A stretch of 64,000 bases of DNA from UBA4416 sp040387555 (GCA_040387555.1 JAZKDO010000009.1:26326-90325); one strand, 5' to 3'; shown: positions 1-9,915, counted from the stretch's first letter. Numbers and translations: made by a program. The notes: generated from the letters alone by a model not told the origin.

Positions 1-1
1 T

Positions 2-847
2 GAAGGTGCTAAAAATAGTAAAGGACGTGCAATTCAGAATTTAATTAGTATTGCTCCTGATGATAAAATCAAAGCATTCATTAATATCAAAAATTTACAG
101 GACGAAGAATATATTCAGAATAACTACATTATATTATGTACTAAAGATGGTATCATCAAAAAGACATCTGTAGAAGCTTATTCCCGTCCGCGTGCCAATG
201 GTATTAATGCGATAACTATTCGAGAAGGAGATGTTTTGTTGGAAGCTGCTTTAACTAATGGTAATAATGAAATTATGATTGCCACTAAATTAGGAAAAGT
301 ATGTCGTTTCCCTGAAGCAAAAGTTCGTCCGATGGGCCGTAATGCTTCTGGCGTAATTGGTATTGATTTGAATGATGAAGAAGGTGGTAACAATGAAGTG
401 ATTGGAATGATTTGCATTGATGATATGCAGGCTAACGTTTTGGTAGTATCTGAAAAAGGTTACGGAAAACGTTCTGATATTGAAGAATACCGTATTACTA
501 ACCGTGGTGGTAAAGGTGTGAAAACAATTAATATTACTGAAAAGACTGGTAATTTAGTTGGAATTAAATCAGTAACCGATGCCAATGATTTAATGATCAT
601 TACCAAGAATGGAATTGCTATTCGTATGAATGTCTCAGATCTTCGTGTGATGGGACGTGCCACGCAAGGTGTCCGTTTAATTAATATTCAGGAAAGTGAT
701 AGCATTGCAGCTGTAACGAAAGTGGATCATGAAGATGAAATTGACGCAACTGTTGATGGAGTGGTTCCGGAAACTCCCGCAGGTGATGTAGCGCCTGGAG
801 AAATTCCTCCACATGAAAATACTACACCAACGGACGATATCAGTTAA
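2..847 (+). CDS. gyrA: DNA gyrase subunit A, C-terminal part (truncated by window edge)
   Basis: This is the end of the gene; the reading frame is open from base 2 and enters from outside the window. The product is the C-terminal DNA-wrapping beta-propeller of GyrA, which gives gyrase (A2B2) its ability to introduce negative supercoils. The translation shows repeated propeller blades of the type 'GIIKKTSVEAYSRPRANG', 'GKVCRFPEAKVRPMGRNASG', 'GYGKRSDIEEYRITNRGGKG' and 'GIAIRMNVSDLRVMGRATQG'. The Bacteroidota-type 'KNSKGRAIQNLI' segment stands at the very start. The last 40 or so residues are an acidic, proline-containing tail (PETPAGDVAPGEIPP), a common unstructured ending in this family. The catalytic tyrosine domain is upstream and not visible. 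Confidence 0.95.
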   Translation, partial: EGAKNSKGRAIQNLISIAPDDKIKAFINIKNLQDEEYIQNNYIILCTKDGIIKKTSVEAYSRPRANGINAITIREGDVLLEAALTNGNNEIMIATKLGKVCRFPEAKVRPMGRNASGVIGIDLNDEEGGNNEVIGMICIDDMQANVLVVSEKGYGKRSDIEEYRITNRGGKGVKTINITEKTGNLVGIKSVTDANDLMIITKNGIAIRMNVSDLRVMGRATQGVRLINIQESDSIAAVTKVDHEDEIDATVDGVVPETPAGDVAPGEIPPHENTTPTDDIS

Positions 848-877
848 TAACGGATAAATTATATAACACTTAAAATT

Positions 878-885
878 TATATTTG
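878..885 (+). promoter_or_regulatory. -7 promoter element before the M16 peptidase gene
   Basis: TATATTTG fits the Bacteroidota -7 consensus TAnnTTTG and lies 15 bases before the ATG at 901. No clear -33 TTG is seen at the usual distance, so this is a partial match. Confidence 0.5.
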
Positions 886-900
886 AACAAATAATAAAGT

Positions 901-3768
901 ATGAACAAAAAAACAATCATCACAGGTGCATTAAGTTTAATAGGCTTAACATCTGTTATCGCACAACCAACTTTAGTTGAAAAAGTTGAGCAGAAAGCAG
1001 ACAAAGTGGTTATTCCTTATGAGAAGTGGAAATTACCTAATGGTTTAACTATTTTATTGAACGAAGATCATTCTGATCCTGTAGTTCATGTATTAGTTAC
1101 TTACAAAGTTGGTTCAAATCGTGAAAGTTTGGGTAAATCGGGATTCGCGCATTTTTTCGAACATATGATGTTCCAGGGATCCAAACATGTGGCTGATGAA
1201 GAGCATTTCAAAATGGTGTCTACTGCAGGTGGTAATATGAATGGTAATACTACTCAAGATAGAACTGTTTATTTTGAAACAGTTCCATCGAACAATTTAG
1301 AAATGGCATTATGGTTAGAATCTGACCGTATGGGGTTTTTGTTGGATTCGTTAACAACAAAAAAGTTTGAAAACCAAAGAGATGCTGTTAAAAATGAAAA
1401 ATCTCAAAATGTTGAAAATCAGCCTTATGCAATGGCATTTGTGGAAGAAATCAATAAAGCGCTTTATCCTGAAGGGCATCCGTACAGCTGGCCGGTAATT
1501 GGTTATGTGGATGATTTGAACAGAGCTAATCTTGAAGATGTGAAGAATTTCTTCTTACGCTGGTATGGCCCAAATAATGCTATCTTAACTATATCGGGTG
1601 ATTTTAGTTCTCCTGAGGCTTTAGCTATGATTGATAAATATTTTGGAGGAATTAAACCTTGTCCGGAAGTTAAAAAAATGCGTGTTGCTCCTGTAACTTT
1701 AGCGACTGATAAATATACGGCTTATAAAGACCGTACATATTTTCCATTAAATTTAAGAGTTTATCCAACAGTTCCTCAGTACCACAGAGACGAGCCCGCT
1801 TTGGATATCTTAGGATTAATGATGGGTAATGGCAACAACTCCATTTTCTATAAAAATTTCGTAAAAACAAAGCCTGAAATTGCTGCCGGTGCAAATGTGA
1901 ATCACCGTTCTATGGAATTGGGAGGAGAGTTTTCCGTTCAAATTTTTGCTTATCCGCCTGAGGATTTTAATCTTGAAAAATTATTTACTGACATTGATAA
2001 TAAAGTAAAATCAACCATTGAGGAGTTTGGTACTTCTGGTATTACAGATGATGCATTATTAAGAGCAAAGGCAGAAATTGAATCCAGTATGTATGGAAGT
2101 TTATCTACCGTTGGTAGTAAAGCAGGAACAATCTCAGAATGGGAGCGAGTACTTGGAAAAACATTTACGTTATCTGATGAAATTGATCGTTATAATAAAG
2201 TAACAAAAGAGGATATCATCCGTGTATTTAATAAATATATTAAAGGAGCAGGTGCAGCTGTTTTAAATACATACCCGATTATGAATCAGAAAGATTCTGT
2301 GAAAAGTATCAATCCATATGCCAATATGAAGTTTGAAACTCCGGCAGAATACAATGGTTTATCTTATACTCCGGCTGCTGATAAATTTGACAGAGCAGCA
2401 AGACCTAAAGCAGGAGCCGCTAAACCCGTAACTATTCCAGATTATTTCACATCTAAATTATCAAACGGAATTTCTATTATTGGAACAAAAAACACAGAAA
2501 CTCCTGAAGTAACTATTGTTTTTACAATGGATGGTGGAAGTTTGGTTTTACCAGCAGATCAGCTTAAAAAGTTGGGTGTGGCAGAATTAACTGCAAATTT
2601 ATTAAATGAAGGAACAAAAAATTACACTACGGAGCAGATCAGTGCAGAATTAGAAAAACTAGGAAGTTCCATTAACTTTTCTGCTAATAAATCAGCCACT
2701 ACAATTCAAATCAGTTCGTTAAAAAAGAATTTAGACGCTACTTTAAAGTTATTTGAAGAAAAGTTATTAAATCCAGGTTTTAATGCCGAAGACTTTAAAT
2801 TAGCTAAAAAGCAATATAAAGAAAGCGTTAAAAACGATGAAACAAGCGCCGATGTTATGGCCGACAGGGCTTTTAACTTTGCTCTTTATGGAAGTACAGT
2901 TATGGGCCTTGATCCATCCTTAAAAACAATTGAGAACGTTGAACTTGCAGATCTAAAAGATTATTATAATAAATACTATTCGCCATCAGTTACAAGTGTT
3001 GTAATAGTTGGTGATGTGGAAGAAAAAGACATCATCGCAAAACTAACTTTCTTAAATAAATGGCAGGCAAAAGAAGTGAAGATGCAGCCTATAACAGAGC
3101 CTACACCTTCAACTGAACCTCAGTTCTTTATTTATAATAAATTTGGTGCGCCATCATCTGTAATTACAATGGGTTATCCATCGCTTAAATTTGACGCAAC
3201 AGGTGACTATTACAAAAACAGGATTGCTAACTATGTATTTGGTGGTGCTTTCAATAGCCGTTTAAATTTAAATTTACGTGAGGAAAAAGGATTTACTTAT
3301 GGTATCCGTTCTGGATTTTATGGCGGAAAATATGCAGGAACTTTTGAGATTTCTTCTTCTGTAAAACGTCCTGCTACTGCTTTATCGTTAGCTGAGATCA
3401 TTAAAGAATTCACTAATTATCAAACAAATGGTATTACTGATAAAGAACTTGAATTCACCAAAAATTCTTTATTAAATGAAGAAGCATTAAAATATGAAGC
3501 GCCCTATCAAAAAGCATCTTTCTTATCAAATATTGTAAGATACAATTTAGATAAAGGATTTACTACTGAGCAAAACAAGATCTTAAAAAACATGACAAAA
3601 GATGATGTGAATGCTCAGATAAAAAAATACTTCGATATCAATAAATTAACCACTGTAGTAGTTGGTGATAAAGCGATGATTGAAGCTCAGTTAGACAAAG
3701 CATCAAAGGATGCTAAGAATAAAGATGTATTAAATAAAGTTAAATTGAAGAAGATTTCTGTTGATTAA
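901..3768 (+). CDS. Exported M16 family zinc peptidase with two M16 units
   Basis: A 955-residue metallopeptidase of the pitrilysin/insulinase (M16) family, probably periplasmic and degrading peptides. Residues 1-22 form a signal peptide ending at AQP. The inverted zinc motif HxxEH is at residues 84-88 (HFFEH) with the third ligand likely Glu166 in the 'VKNEK' segment. The C-terminal M16 unit has no HxxEH but keeps the Arg-X6-Tyr pair (R793, Y800 in 'LREEKGFTY') that binds substrate. One chain therefore supplies both the active and the inactive half, as in full-length pitrilysins. The gene follows gyrA after 53 bases with its own promoter-like element and is followed by a hairpin terminator. 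Confidence 0.93.
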   Translation: MNKKTIITGALSLIGLTSVIAQPTLVEKVEQKADKVVIPYEKWKLPNGLTILLNEDHSDPVVHVLVTYKVGSNRESLGKSGFAHFFEHMMFQGSKHVADEEHFKMVSTAGGNMNGNTTQDRTVYFETVPSNNLEMALWLESDRMGFLLDSLTTKKFENQRDAVKNEKSQNVENQPYAMAFVEEINKALYPEGHPYSWPVIGYVDDLNRANLEDVKNFFLRWYGPNNAILTISGDFSSPEALAMIDKYFGGIKPCPEVKKMRVAPVTLATDKYTAYKDRTYFPLNLRVYPTVPQYHRDEPALDILGLMMGNGNNSIFYKNFVKTKPEIAAGANVNHRSMELGGEFSVQIFAYPPEDFNLEKLFTDIDNKVKSTIEEFGTSGITDDALLRAKAEIESSMYGSLSTVGSKAGTISEWERVLGKTFTLSDEIDRYNKVTKEDIIRVFNKYIKGAGAAVLNTYPIMNQKDSVKSINPYANMKFETPAEYNGLSYTPAADKFDRAARPKAGAAKPVTIPDYFTSKLSNGISIIGTKNTETPEVTIVFTMDGGSLVLPADQLKKLGVAELTANLLNEGTKNYTTEQISAELEKLGSSINFSANKSATTIQISSLKKNLDATLKLFEEKLLNPGFNAEDFKLAKKQYKESVKNDETSADVMADRAFNFALYGSTVMGLDPSLKTIENVELADLKDYYNKYYSPSVTSVVIVGDVEEKDIIAKLTFLNKWQAKEVKMQPITEPTPSTEPQFFIYNKFGAPSSVITMGYPSLKFDATGDYYKNRIANYVFGGAFNSRLNLNLREEKGFTYGIRSGFYGGKYAGTFEISSSVKRPATALSLAEIIKEFTNYQTNGITDKELEFTKNSLLNEEALKYEAPYQKASFLSNIVRYNLDKGFTTEQNKILKNMTKDDVNAQIKKYFDINKLTTVVVGDKAMIEAQLDKASKDAKNKDVLNKVKLKKISVD

Positions 3769-3824
3769 CTATGTAAATGCACAATATTTGCGTCTGTATA
3801 ATATCATGCATAAATAATTCACAT

Positions 3825-3862
3825 AAAAAACACCAGGTAACAAATTTATCTGGTGTTTTTTT
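3825..3862 (+). terminator. Intrinsic terminator after the M16 peptidase gene
   Basis: CACCAG (3831-3836) pairs with CTGGTG (3850-3855). The stem is extended by an A run on the left and a T run of seven on the right. It lies in front of the signal-peptide ATG at 3888, which argues against the upstream in-frame ATG at 3777 as start of the next gene. Confidence 0.8.
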
Positions 3863-3887
3863 ATACCTTAATCCAAAATTTACTCAT

Positions 3888-5030
3888 ATGAAAAAAATTA
3901 TTACTGTTGCGTTTTTGTCAATGACAGCAATAGCATTTAGTCAAAGCAACCAAATTCAAAATGCAATTAATTACTTGCGTAATAAAGAACTTGATAAAGC
4001 CAAAGCATCTGCTGATGCTTCGACTGTTCATGAAAGTACAATGAACAATCCGAAAGCATGGATGTATAGAGGAAAAGTTTACCAGGCTATTTATTTTGAT
4101 ACATCAAAAGTTGTTAAGGCTTATGACTTGGAATCCGCTGAAAAATCTTTAGAGAGCTACGTTAAGTGTTTAAAATTGGATAAAGAATCAGTTTATAAAG
4201 ATGAAGTAAAAGGGCCATTGGTGCAGGCTACGGCGGCTGTAAGTAACAAGGCCAATTATTATAAAATGAATAAAGAATTTGATAAAGCTTTATATTGTTA
4301 TGAGTTATTGGAGCAGGCATTGCCTTATGATTTTGATCAGGGAATGAAACGGGCTAACATCACCAAAGAAAAATTGATGTATAACAAGTTTGACATGTAC
4401 AAATACGCGGCAAATAAAGAAAAAACAAAAGAGTATGCGGATAAGCTGATTGATATTAAATACAAGGAACCAAAAATATATACTGATATGGTAAAACTAT
4501 CCTTAATCGATAGAGATACAACGAAAGCCCTGGATTATATCGGTAAAGGAAAAATTATGTTTGAAGACAATATGGAATTAGTAAACCAGGAAATTAATAT
4601 TTACCTGGCCCGTAATAAAACCAATGAGTTAAAAACCAAACTAACCGATGCAATAAATCTTTCGCCTGATAATGAAGTGTTGCATGCGATTTTGGCAAAT
4701 TTATACCAAAAGACTAATGAAAATGATAAAGCCGAAGCGGAGTACTTAAAAGCATTGGAAATAAAATCAGATTATGAAATTGCAAATTATAATCTTGGCG
4801 TTATGTATTTTAATATGGGTAACGATTGGAATGATAAATTAGGTGCTCTTCCTCCAAAAGAAACTACTAAAGCCAAAGAATATGAAACTAAGGCTAATGA
4901 ATATTTCAGAAAGGCCGTTGCAAACTTTGAAAAATCCTATGAAGTTTCCCCTGATAAAGCAACGAAACAACAATTGCGTAAATTGTTTTTGCGATTAGGC
5001 GAAACAGAAAAAGCAGACAAATATAAATAA
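3888..5030 (+). CDS. Exported TPR-repeat protein
   Basis: About 380 residues. I place the start at 3888 because the product then begins with a clean signal peptide (MKKIITVAFLSMTAIAFSQ). The frame is open back to 3777, but that would put a terminator inside the gene. The mature part is helical with several TPR-like units, for example 'NYYKMNKEFDKALYCYELLEQALPYD' and 'AILANLYQKTNENDKAEAEYLKALEI'. It is probably a periplasmic scaffold; no enzymatic motif is seen. The next gene encodes a paralog in the same order, so the two likely form an operon and arose by duplication. Function unknown beyond the fold. Confidence 0.85.
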   Translation: MKKIITVAFLSMTAIAFSQSNQIQNAINYLRNKELDKAKASADASTVHESTMNNPKAWMYRGKVYQAIYFDTSKVVKAYDLESAEKSLESYVKCLKLDKESVYKDEVKGPLVQATAAVSNKANYYKMNKEFDKALYCYELLEQALPYDFDQGMKRANITKEKLMYNKFDMYKYAANKEKTKEYADKLIDIKYKEPKIYTDMVKLSLIDRDTTKALDYIGKGKIMFEDNMELVNQEINIYLARNKTNELKTKLTDAINLSPDNEVLHAILANLYQKTNENDKAEAEYLKALEIKSDYEIANYNLGVMYFNMGNDWNDKLGALPPKETTKAKEYETKANEYFRKAVANFEKSYEVSPDKATKQQLRKLFLRLGETEKADKYK

Positions 5031-5058
5031 GCGTATTTTTAGTTCTTAATAACATATC

Positions 5059-6399
5059 ATGAAACTTTTACAAATTTTAATTTTAGCCACCATTTCCTTC
5101 ACCGCATTTTCACAAAAAAATAAGGTGCAAGGAGCCTGGCGTGCTTTGAGTGACTACGAATCAACATTAGCGGATAATCCAGATGTATCTTATTTGTTGA
5201 AGGCAAAGGAAAATATTGACTTGGCTGCAAGCAATGAAGAAACTAAGAATCAGGTTAAAACTCATGCTTACAGATGTAGAATTTATGTGAGTTTATTTTC
5301 AGAAAGTTTAAAAGCAGAAGAAAAAAAGCTTGCTGCAACCATTGCAGATAAAAACGAACGTATGCAAACAGCCTATGGTAATATTGCTACATCCGAACTT
5401 GAGGTGGCTAATAAAAGCGTTTCAAAAATTCAGGAAATAGACCCTAAAAAATTTGAAAAAATTTCAAAAGGGGAAACTGATTCTGAGGAAGATGGGAAAT
5501 TATTTACCTCGATTTCTCAAATCCAGGTATATCAGGCAAATTTAGCAACAGGAAAATACAAAGTCAAAAAGTTTGATGAAGCAGCCGATTATTTTGAAGC
5601 TTTAGCATTGTCGAATACAATGATGACAGGTAAAAAGGATACCGCTAATTTTTATAATGCTAGTGTTTGTGCTCAAAAAGCAAAAAATCCTGCTAAAATG
5701 TTTGAATACAATAAAAAGATGATAGATCTGAATATCGCATCGCCTTATAATTATCAAACCATCTATGAGTTGAAAACATCACAAAATGATACAGTTGCAG
5801 CTATGGAATATTTGAAAATGGGACGTGCTCAATTTCCAAGTGACATATTCTTAATGAATAAGGAAACAGAAATGTTTTTGCAAAAAGGACAACAGGAAAA
5901 AGCATTGGAAAATTTGAAAACAGCCATCTCAAAAGAACCAAACAATGCAGTTTTACAATATGTGATTGGGAATGTATACGATAATTTAGCAAATCCAAAA
6001 GGCAGATCAGGTAAGGACACCGTAAAACCAGTAAACTATGAAGAACTTGTTTTTAAAGCGGCTGAACATTATCAAAAAGCGGTAGATCTAAAACCAACGA
6101 ACCAGGAAAGCTATTTTAACACTTTATATAATCTGGGGGCTTTGTATAATAATTACGGAAATACTCTTTATAACAGAGCAATGGAAAAAGCAACCATTGT
6201 AGAACTGGCAAAAAAGCAAAAAGAAATGGAAGCTAAGAGTATGGAATACTATAAGAAGGCAATTCCCTATTTGGAACAAGCTCTTGCTGTAAAAGGAAAT
6301 GACCAAACAACTATGTCCGCTTTACGCACATTATATTATAAAACTGGAAATGAAGCTAAAGGAAAAGAAATGAATGATAAAATCAAATCATTGAAATAA
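5059..6399 (+). CDS. Exported TPR-repeat protein, paralog of the preceding gene
   Basis: 446 residues with a signal peptide (MKLLQILILATISFTAFSQ). The mature region is rich in Lys/Glu/Ala helices with TPR units near residues 160-200, 210-290 and 330-420. It matches the preceding protein in the same relative positions ('LMNKETEMFLQKGQQEKALENL' against 'LVNQEINIYLARNKTNELKTKL'), so the two are paralogs separated by 28 bases. Conserved Pro/Asn turns ('KEPNNAVLQYVIGNVYDN') are typical TPR features. Likely a periplasmic or surface-associated protein-protein scaffold. No partner can be named from the context. A strong terminator follows. Confidence 0.85.
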   Translation: MKLLQILILATISFTAFSQKNKVQGAWRALSDYESTLADNPDVSYLLKAKENIDLAASNEETKNQVKTHAYRCRIYVSLFSESLKAEEKKLAATIADKNERMQTAYGNIATSELEVANKSVSKIQEIDPKKFEKISKGETDSEEDGKLFTSISQIQVYQANLATGKYKVKKFDEAADYFEALALSNTMMTGKKDTANFYNASVCAQKAKNPAKMFEYNKKMIDLNIASPYNYQTIYELKTSQNDTVAAMEYLKMGRAQFPSDIFLMNKETEMFLQKGQQEKALENLKTAISKEPNNAVLQYVIGNVYDNLANPKGRSGKDTVKPVNYEELVFKAAEHYQKAVDLKPTNQESYFNTLYNLGALYNNYGNTLYNRAMEKATIVELAKKQKEMEAKSMEYYKKAIPYLEQALAVKGNDQTTMSALRTLYYKTGNEAKGKEMNDKIKSLK

Positions 6400-6417
6400 T
6401 AATAAGTGATTTTTTCT

Positions 6418-6456
6418 AAAAATGGGCTGGTTTTTTAACCGGCCCATTTTTATTTT
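6418..6456 (+). terminator. Intrinsic terminator after the TPR gene pair
   Basis: A 12-base arm (AAAATGGGCTGG) pairs with CCGGCCCATTTT with one G-T wobble, closing an 8-base loop, and is followed by a T-rich tail. Confidence 0.88.
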
Positions 6457-6518
6457 ACCGCTCATAATAATCTGGTATTTAATCAAAAAAAATACCTTTT
6501 TTAAACCACTTAAATAGT

Positions 6519-6526
6519 TAAATTTG
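6519..6526 (+). promoter_or_regulatory. -7 promoter element before the TonB receptor gene
   Basis: TAAATTTG matches TAnnTTTG and ends 45 bases before the chosen ATG (6572). An in-frame TTG at 6524 falls inside this element and is unlikely to be a start. Confidence 0.45.
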
Positions 6527-6571
6527 CTATCCATTTTAATAATTACAGGGAACACAAATACACTTTTTTAT

Positions 6572-8917
6572 ATGATTCGTACATTTTACACATTTTGTTT
6601 ATTATTTATCACACTTATTGGTTTTTCACAATTTGCTACAATTCGAGGTTTTGTTTATGATAAATCTAATGGTGAACCAGTTGCTTTCTCTAATGTTTTT
6701 TTGAAAGGAACAACAACAGGTGCCTCTACAGATATGAATGGATACTTTTCCATTAATAAAGTGAATGCCGGAGCGTATAGCTTAATGGTTACTAATTTAG
6801 AATTTGACACGATCTCTGAAAACATTACGGTTAAGGCCGGAGAAATTTTAAATAAAAAGTTCTTTGCTGTAAAAGGTGGTATTGTGTTAACTTCAGTTGA
6901 TGTTACAGCTGATCAATTAGATAAGATTGAAACGCCCAATGTGGCAGTTCAAAAAATTGACCCCGTTGCCATTAATAAATTACCCAGTGTGGGTGAACCT
7001 GATTTAGCACAGTATTTACAGGTATTGCCAGGCGTTGTATTTACGGGCGATCAGGGTGGCCAGTTATATATTAGAGGAGGTTTACCAATTCAGAATAAAG
7101 TATTATTGGATGGTATGGTAATTTATAACCCTTTTCACTCCATTGGATTATTTTCTGTGTTTGATAATGATATCATGAGAAATGCTGATGTTTATAGCGC
7201 TGGTTTTGGTGCTGAATATGGAGGAAGAACCTCAGCCATTATGGATATTACAACTCGTGACGGTAATAAGAAACATTTAGCAGGAAAAGTTTCTGCATCT
7301 ACCTTTGGTGCTAAATTAACCCTGGAAGGTCCTTTAAAGAAATTGAAAGAAGATGGTAAAGGTAGTTCTTCATTCCTATTATCCGGAAAAACTTCCTATT
7401 TACCTCAAACGTCAAAAACTTTATATCCATACGCCAATAAAAACAACGATGATGGTTTGCCTTTTTATTATACCGATTTGTATGGAAAAGTTTCCTTTAA
7501 CGGTAATAATGGAAGTAAGGTGAATTTATTTGGGTATAATTTTAACGATAAAGTTATTTATAAAGATCTTGCAAAATTTAGTTGGACATCGTTTGGTGGT
7601 GGAAGTAATTTTATTTTGATTCCTCAAAACTCTACTTTGTTAATTGAAGGAAATTTCGCCTACTCGCAATACAAGATTAATTATGAAGGTTCCGTGCCAG
7701 AAGATAAAAAGTCAAGCTCTGTTGGCGGCTTTAATGGTGGATTTAATTTTTTAAAATATTTTGGCCGTAACGAATTAAAATATGGTTTTGAATTGGTAGG
7801 AACCAATACAAATTATGAATTGCAAAATCCAAATCTTTCCACTATAACTTACGCTAAAAACTCTTTGGAATTAGGAGCTCATATTAAATATCGTTGGTTA
7901 GATAAAAAGAAATGGATTGTTTTAGAGCCAAGCTTCAGATTACAGTACTATGCTAAATTTGGCCAGCTTTCGCCAGAGCCTAGATTACAAGGTAAAGTTA
8001 ATTTCACTAAGAAAATCCGCTTTAAATTTGCCGGTGGCTTGTACAGTCAAAGTATTATGAGTGCTAGCTCTGACCGTGATGTAGTGAATTTATTTTATGG
8101 TTTTATTAACGGACCTGAAAATTTACCTACAGAATACAAAGATAAAAATAACAAAACAGTGGCTACTAAAGGTGTGATTCAAAAATCTCGCCATATAGTT
8201 GCCGGTTTTGAAATTGATATTTTAAAAAATATTGAAATACAAATTGAAGGCTACCAAAAATATTTCACGCAAATGGCAAGTGTTAATAGAGAAAAATTAT
8301 TTGACGACACTCCTGAAAATGCTGACAAATTAGATGCTCAGAAAAAAGATTTCATCATGGAGCAAGGAGATGTTAAAGGACTTGACTTTACTTTAAAATA
8401 TGAGAAAAAGCGTTTTTACTTTTGGGCTGTATATTCTTTAACGTTTAATAAGCGTTACACCGGTAACACAGCTAGTGGCGATGTTTATGAATATGCACCA
8501 GTTTACGACAGAAGACATAATGTGAATTTAGTTGGAACTTATACTTTTGGTAAAAAACGTAATCTTGATCTGAGTGTTCGTTGGAATTATGGTTCAGGTT
8601 TTCCTTTCACTCCAACTCAAGGTTATTACCCACAAGTTGATTTTAATAATAATTTTAATTATGATTATACGACTTCTAATGCAAATCTTGGTTATGTGCC
8701 GGGAGATTATAATTCCCGACGTTTACCTGATTATCATCGTATGGATGTTAGTTTAAAGTGGACTTATAACATCAGTGAAAAAACAAAACTCGAAATTAAT
8801 ATTGGCGCAACCAATGTATATAACCGCGAGAATATTTTTTATTACGATCGTGTAAAAAACAAACGTGTTAATCAATTGCCGATTTTGCCTAATGTTAACA
8901 TCAGCTTTAAATTTTAA
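6572..8917 (+). CDS. TonB-dependent outer membrane receptor with carboxypeptidase-like N-terminal domain
   Basis: 781 residues from the ATG at 6572, giving a signal peptide MIRTFYTFCLLFITLIGFSQ. Residues about 21-105 form a CarboxypepD_reg-like beta sandwich ('IRGFVYDKSNGEPVAFSNVFLKG'). A plug domain follows ('YLQVLPGVVFTGDQGGQLYIRGG', 'VYSAGFGAEYGGRTSAIMDI'). The rest is a 22-strand-type barrel ending in the aromatic residue expected for an outer membrane protein (NISFKF). It imports a ligand with energy from TonB/ExbBD. The ligand cannot be told from sequence. The cobalamin adenosyltransferase gene starts only 15 bases downstream, so a corrinoid ligand is possible but unproven. Confidence 0.9.
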   Translation: MIRTFYTFCLLFITLIGFSQFATIRGFVYDKSNGEPVAFSNVFLKGTTTGASTDMNGYFSINKVNAGAYSLMVTNLEFDTISENITVKAGEILNKKFFAVKGGIVLTSVDVTADQLDKIETPNVAVQKIDPVAINKLPSVGEPDLAQYLQVLPGVVFTGDQGGQLYIRGGLPIQNKVLLDGMVIYNPFHSIGLFSVFDNDIMRNADVYSAGFGAEYGGRTSAIMDITTRDGNKKHLAGKVSASTFGAKLTLEGPLKKLKEDGKGSSSFLLSGKTSYLPQTSKTLYPYANKNNDDGLPFYYTDLYGKVSFNGNNGSKVNLFGYNFNDKVIYKDLAKFSWTSFGGGSNFILIPQNSTLLIEGNFAYSQYKINYEGSVPEDKKSSSVGGFNGGFNFLKYFGRNELKYGFELVGTNTNYELQNPNLSTITYAKNSLELGAHIKYRWLDKKKWIVLEPSFRLQYYAKFGQLSPEPRLQGKVNFTKKIRFKFAGGLYSQSIMSASSDRDVVNLFYGFINGPENLPTEYKDKNNKTVATKGVIQKSRHIVAGFEIDILKNIEIQIEGYQKYFTQMASVNREKLFDDTPENADKLDAQKKDFIMEQGDVKGLDFTLKYEKKRFYFWAVYSLTFNKRYTGNTASGDVYEYAPVYDRRHNVNLVGTYTFGKKRNLDLSVRWNYGSGFPFTPTQGYYPQVDFNNNFNYDYTTSNANLGYVPGDYNSRRLPDYHRMDVSLKWTYNISEKTKLEINIGATNVYNRENIFYYDRVKNKRVNQLPILPNVNISFKF

Positions 8918-8932
8918 AAAACATTTCTGAAA

Positions 8933-9487
8933 ATGGCTTTTAAAATTTATACAAAAACAGGTGATAAAGGTCAAACTTCTTTAATAGGAGGAACAAGGAT
9001 CCCTAAATTTGATATTCGTATCGAAGCTTATGGAACGGTGGATGAATTGAATTCAAATATCGGTTTAATAAGAGATCAGCCAATTGATGAACATTCAAAA
9101 ACTATTTTAATTGAGATTCAGGACAGATTATTTACCATTGGTTCATTATTAGCCGCAGATCCTGAAAAAAATAAAATGGTATTGCCTCAAATCTCGGAAA
9201 AAGATATTGAATTATTGGAAAAAGAGATAGATGCTATGAATGAACATCTTCCGGAAATGAAACATTTTGTTCTTCCTGGCGGACATTCTACCATTTCATT
9301 TTGTCATTTGGCAAGATGTGTATGTCGCCGTGCTGAACGTTGCGTGTTAAGGTTAAATGAAGAGCAGCCGGTTAACGAACTAATTTATAAATACCTCAAT
9401 CGTTTATCGGATTATTTATTTGTTCTTTCCCGAAAATTTACCCAGGATTTAAAAGCTGTGGAAACGCCCTGGATGCCACGCCTTTAA
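8933..9487 (+). CDS. PduO-type ATP:cob(I)alamin adenosyltransferase
   Basis: 184 residues. The enzyme transfers the 5'-deoxyadenosyl group of ATP to cob(I)alamin to make coenzyme B12. The N-terminal ATP-binding signature is plain (YTKTGDKGQTSLIGG), followed by 'YGTVDELNSNIG'. The C-terminal helix carries 'CHLARCVCRRAERCV' and 'NRLSDYLFVLSR', the Arg/Asn/Asp cluster of the PduO/MMAB family. Length is normal for the family. It is placed in a tight run behind a TonB receptor and overlaps the next gene by one base, indicating co-transcription. Confidence 0.93.
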   Translation: MAFKIYTKTGDKGQTSLIGGTRIPKFDIRIEAYGTVDELNSNIGLIRDQPIDEHSKTILIEIQDRLFTIGSLLAADPEKNKMVLPQISEKDIELLEKEIDAMNEHLPEMKHFVLPGGHSTISFCHLARCVCRRAERCVLRLNEEQPVNELIYKYLNRLSDYLFVLSRKFTQDLKAVETPWMPRL

Positions 9488-9915
9488 TGTTACCGGCTAT
9501 TGAAATAACAAAAGCCATGATGGCTAAAGATTATTTTAGCCAGTGGTTGGGAATTGAAGTCCTCGAAATTACACAAGGGGTCTGCAAATTAAAAATGACT
9601 GTTAGGAAAGATATGCTTAATGGTTTCGGAATTGCACACGGTGGAATTACTTATTCATTTGCCGATAGTGCTTTAGCGTTTGCATCTAATTCGCATGGGC
9701 GAAAGGCAGTTTCTATAGAAACATCTATTTCACATATGGAATCTTTGCATGAAAATGATGTCATTTTAGCCGAAGCTATTGAAGAAAAATGCTCCAATAA
9801 AATTGGAATCTACACAATTAAGATTACAAGGTCTGCCGATAATTCCGTTGTTGCTTTATTTAAAGGAACTGTTTACCGAACTTCCCAAAATTGGTTAAAT
9901 TCTGAAGCTGATTAA
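9487..9915 (+). CDS. paaI: PaaI-type hotdog-fold acyl-CoA thioesterase
   Basis: 142 residues with the hotdog fold of PaaI thioesterases, which hydrolyse (hydroxy)phenylacetyl-CoA and related acyl-CoAs. The key segment is 'NGFGIAHGGITYSFADSALAFASNS': the HGG turn and the Asp eight residues on are the family's catalytic features. The central 'SIETSISHMESLHENDVILAEA' is also typical. Its ATG overlaps the stop of the adenosyltransferase (TAATG), so translation is coupled. No other phenylacetate genes are in the window, so it may act as a general CoA-releasing enzyme. Confidence 0.85.
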   Translation: MLPAIEITKAMMAKDYFSQWLGIEVLEITQGVCKLKMTVRKDMLNGFGIAHGGITYSFADSALAFASNSHGRKAVSIETSISHMESLHENDVILAEAIEEKCSNKIGIYTIKITRSADNSVVALFKGTVYRTSQNWLNSEAD

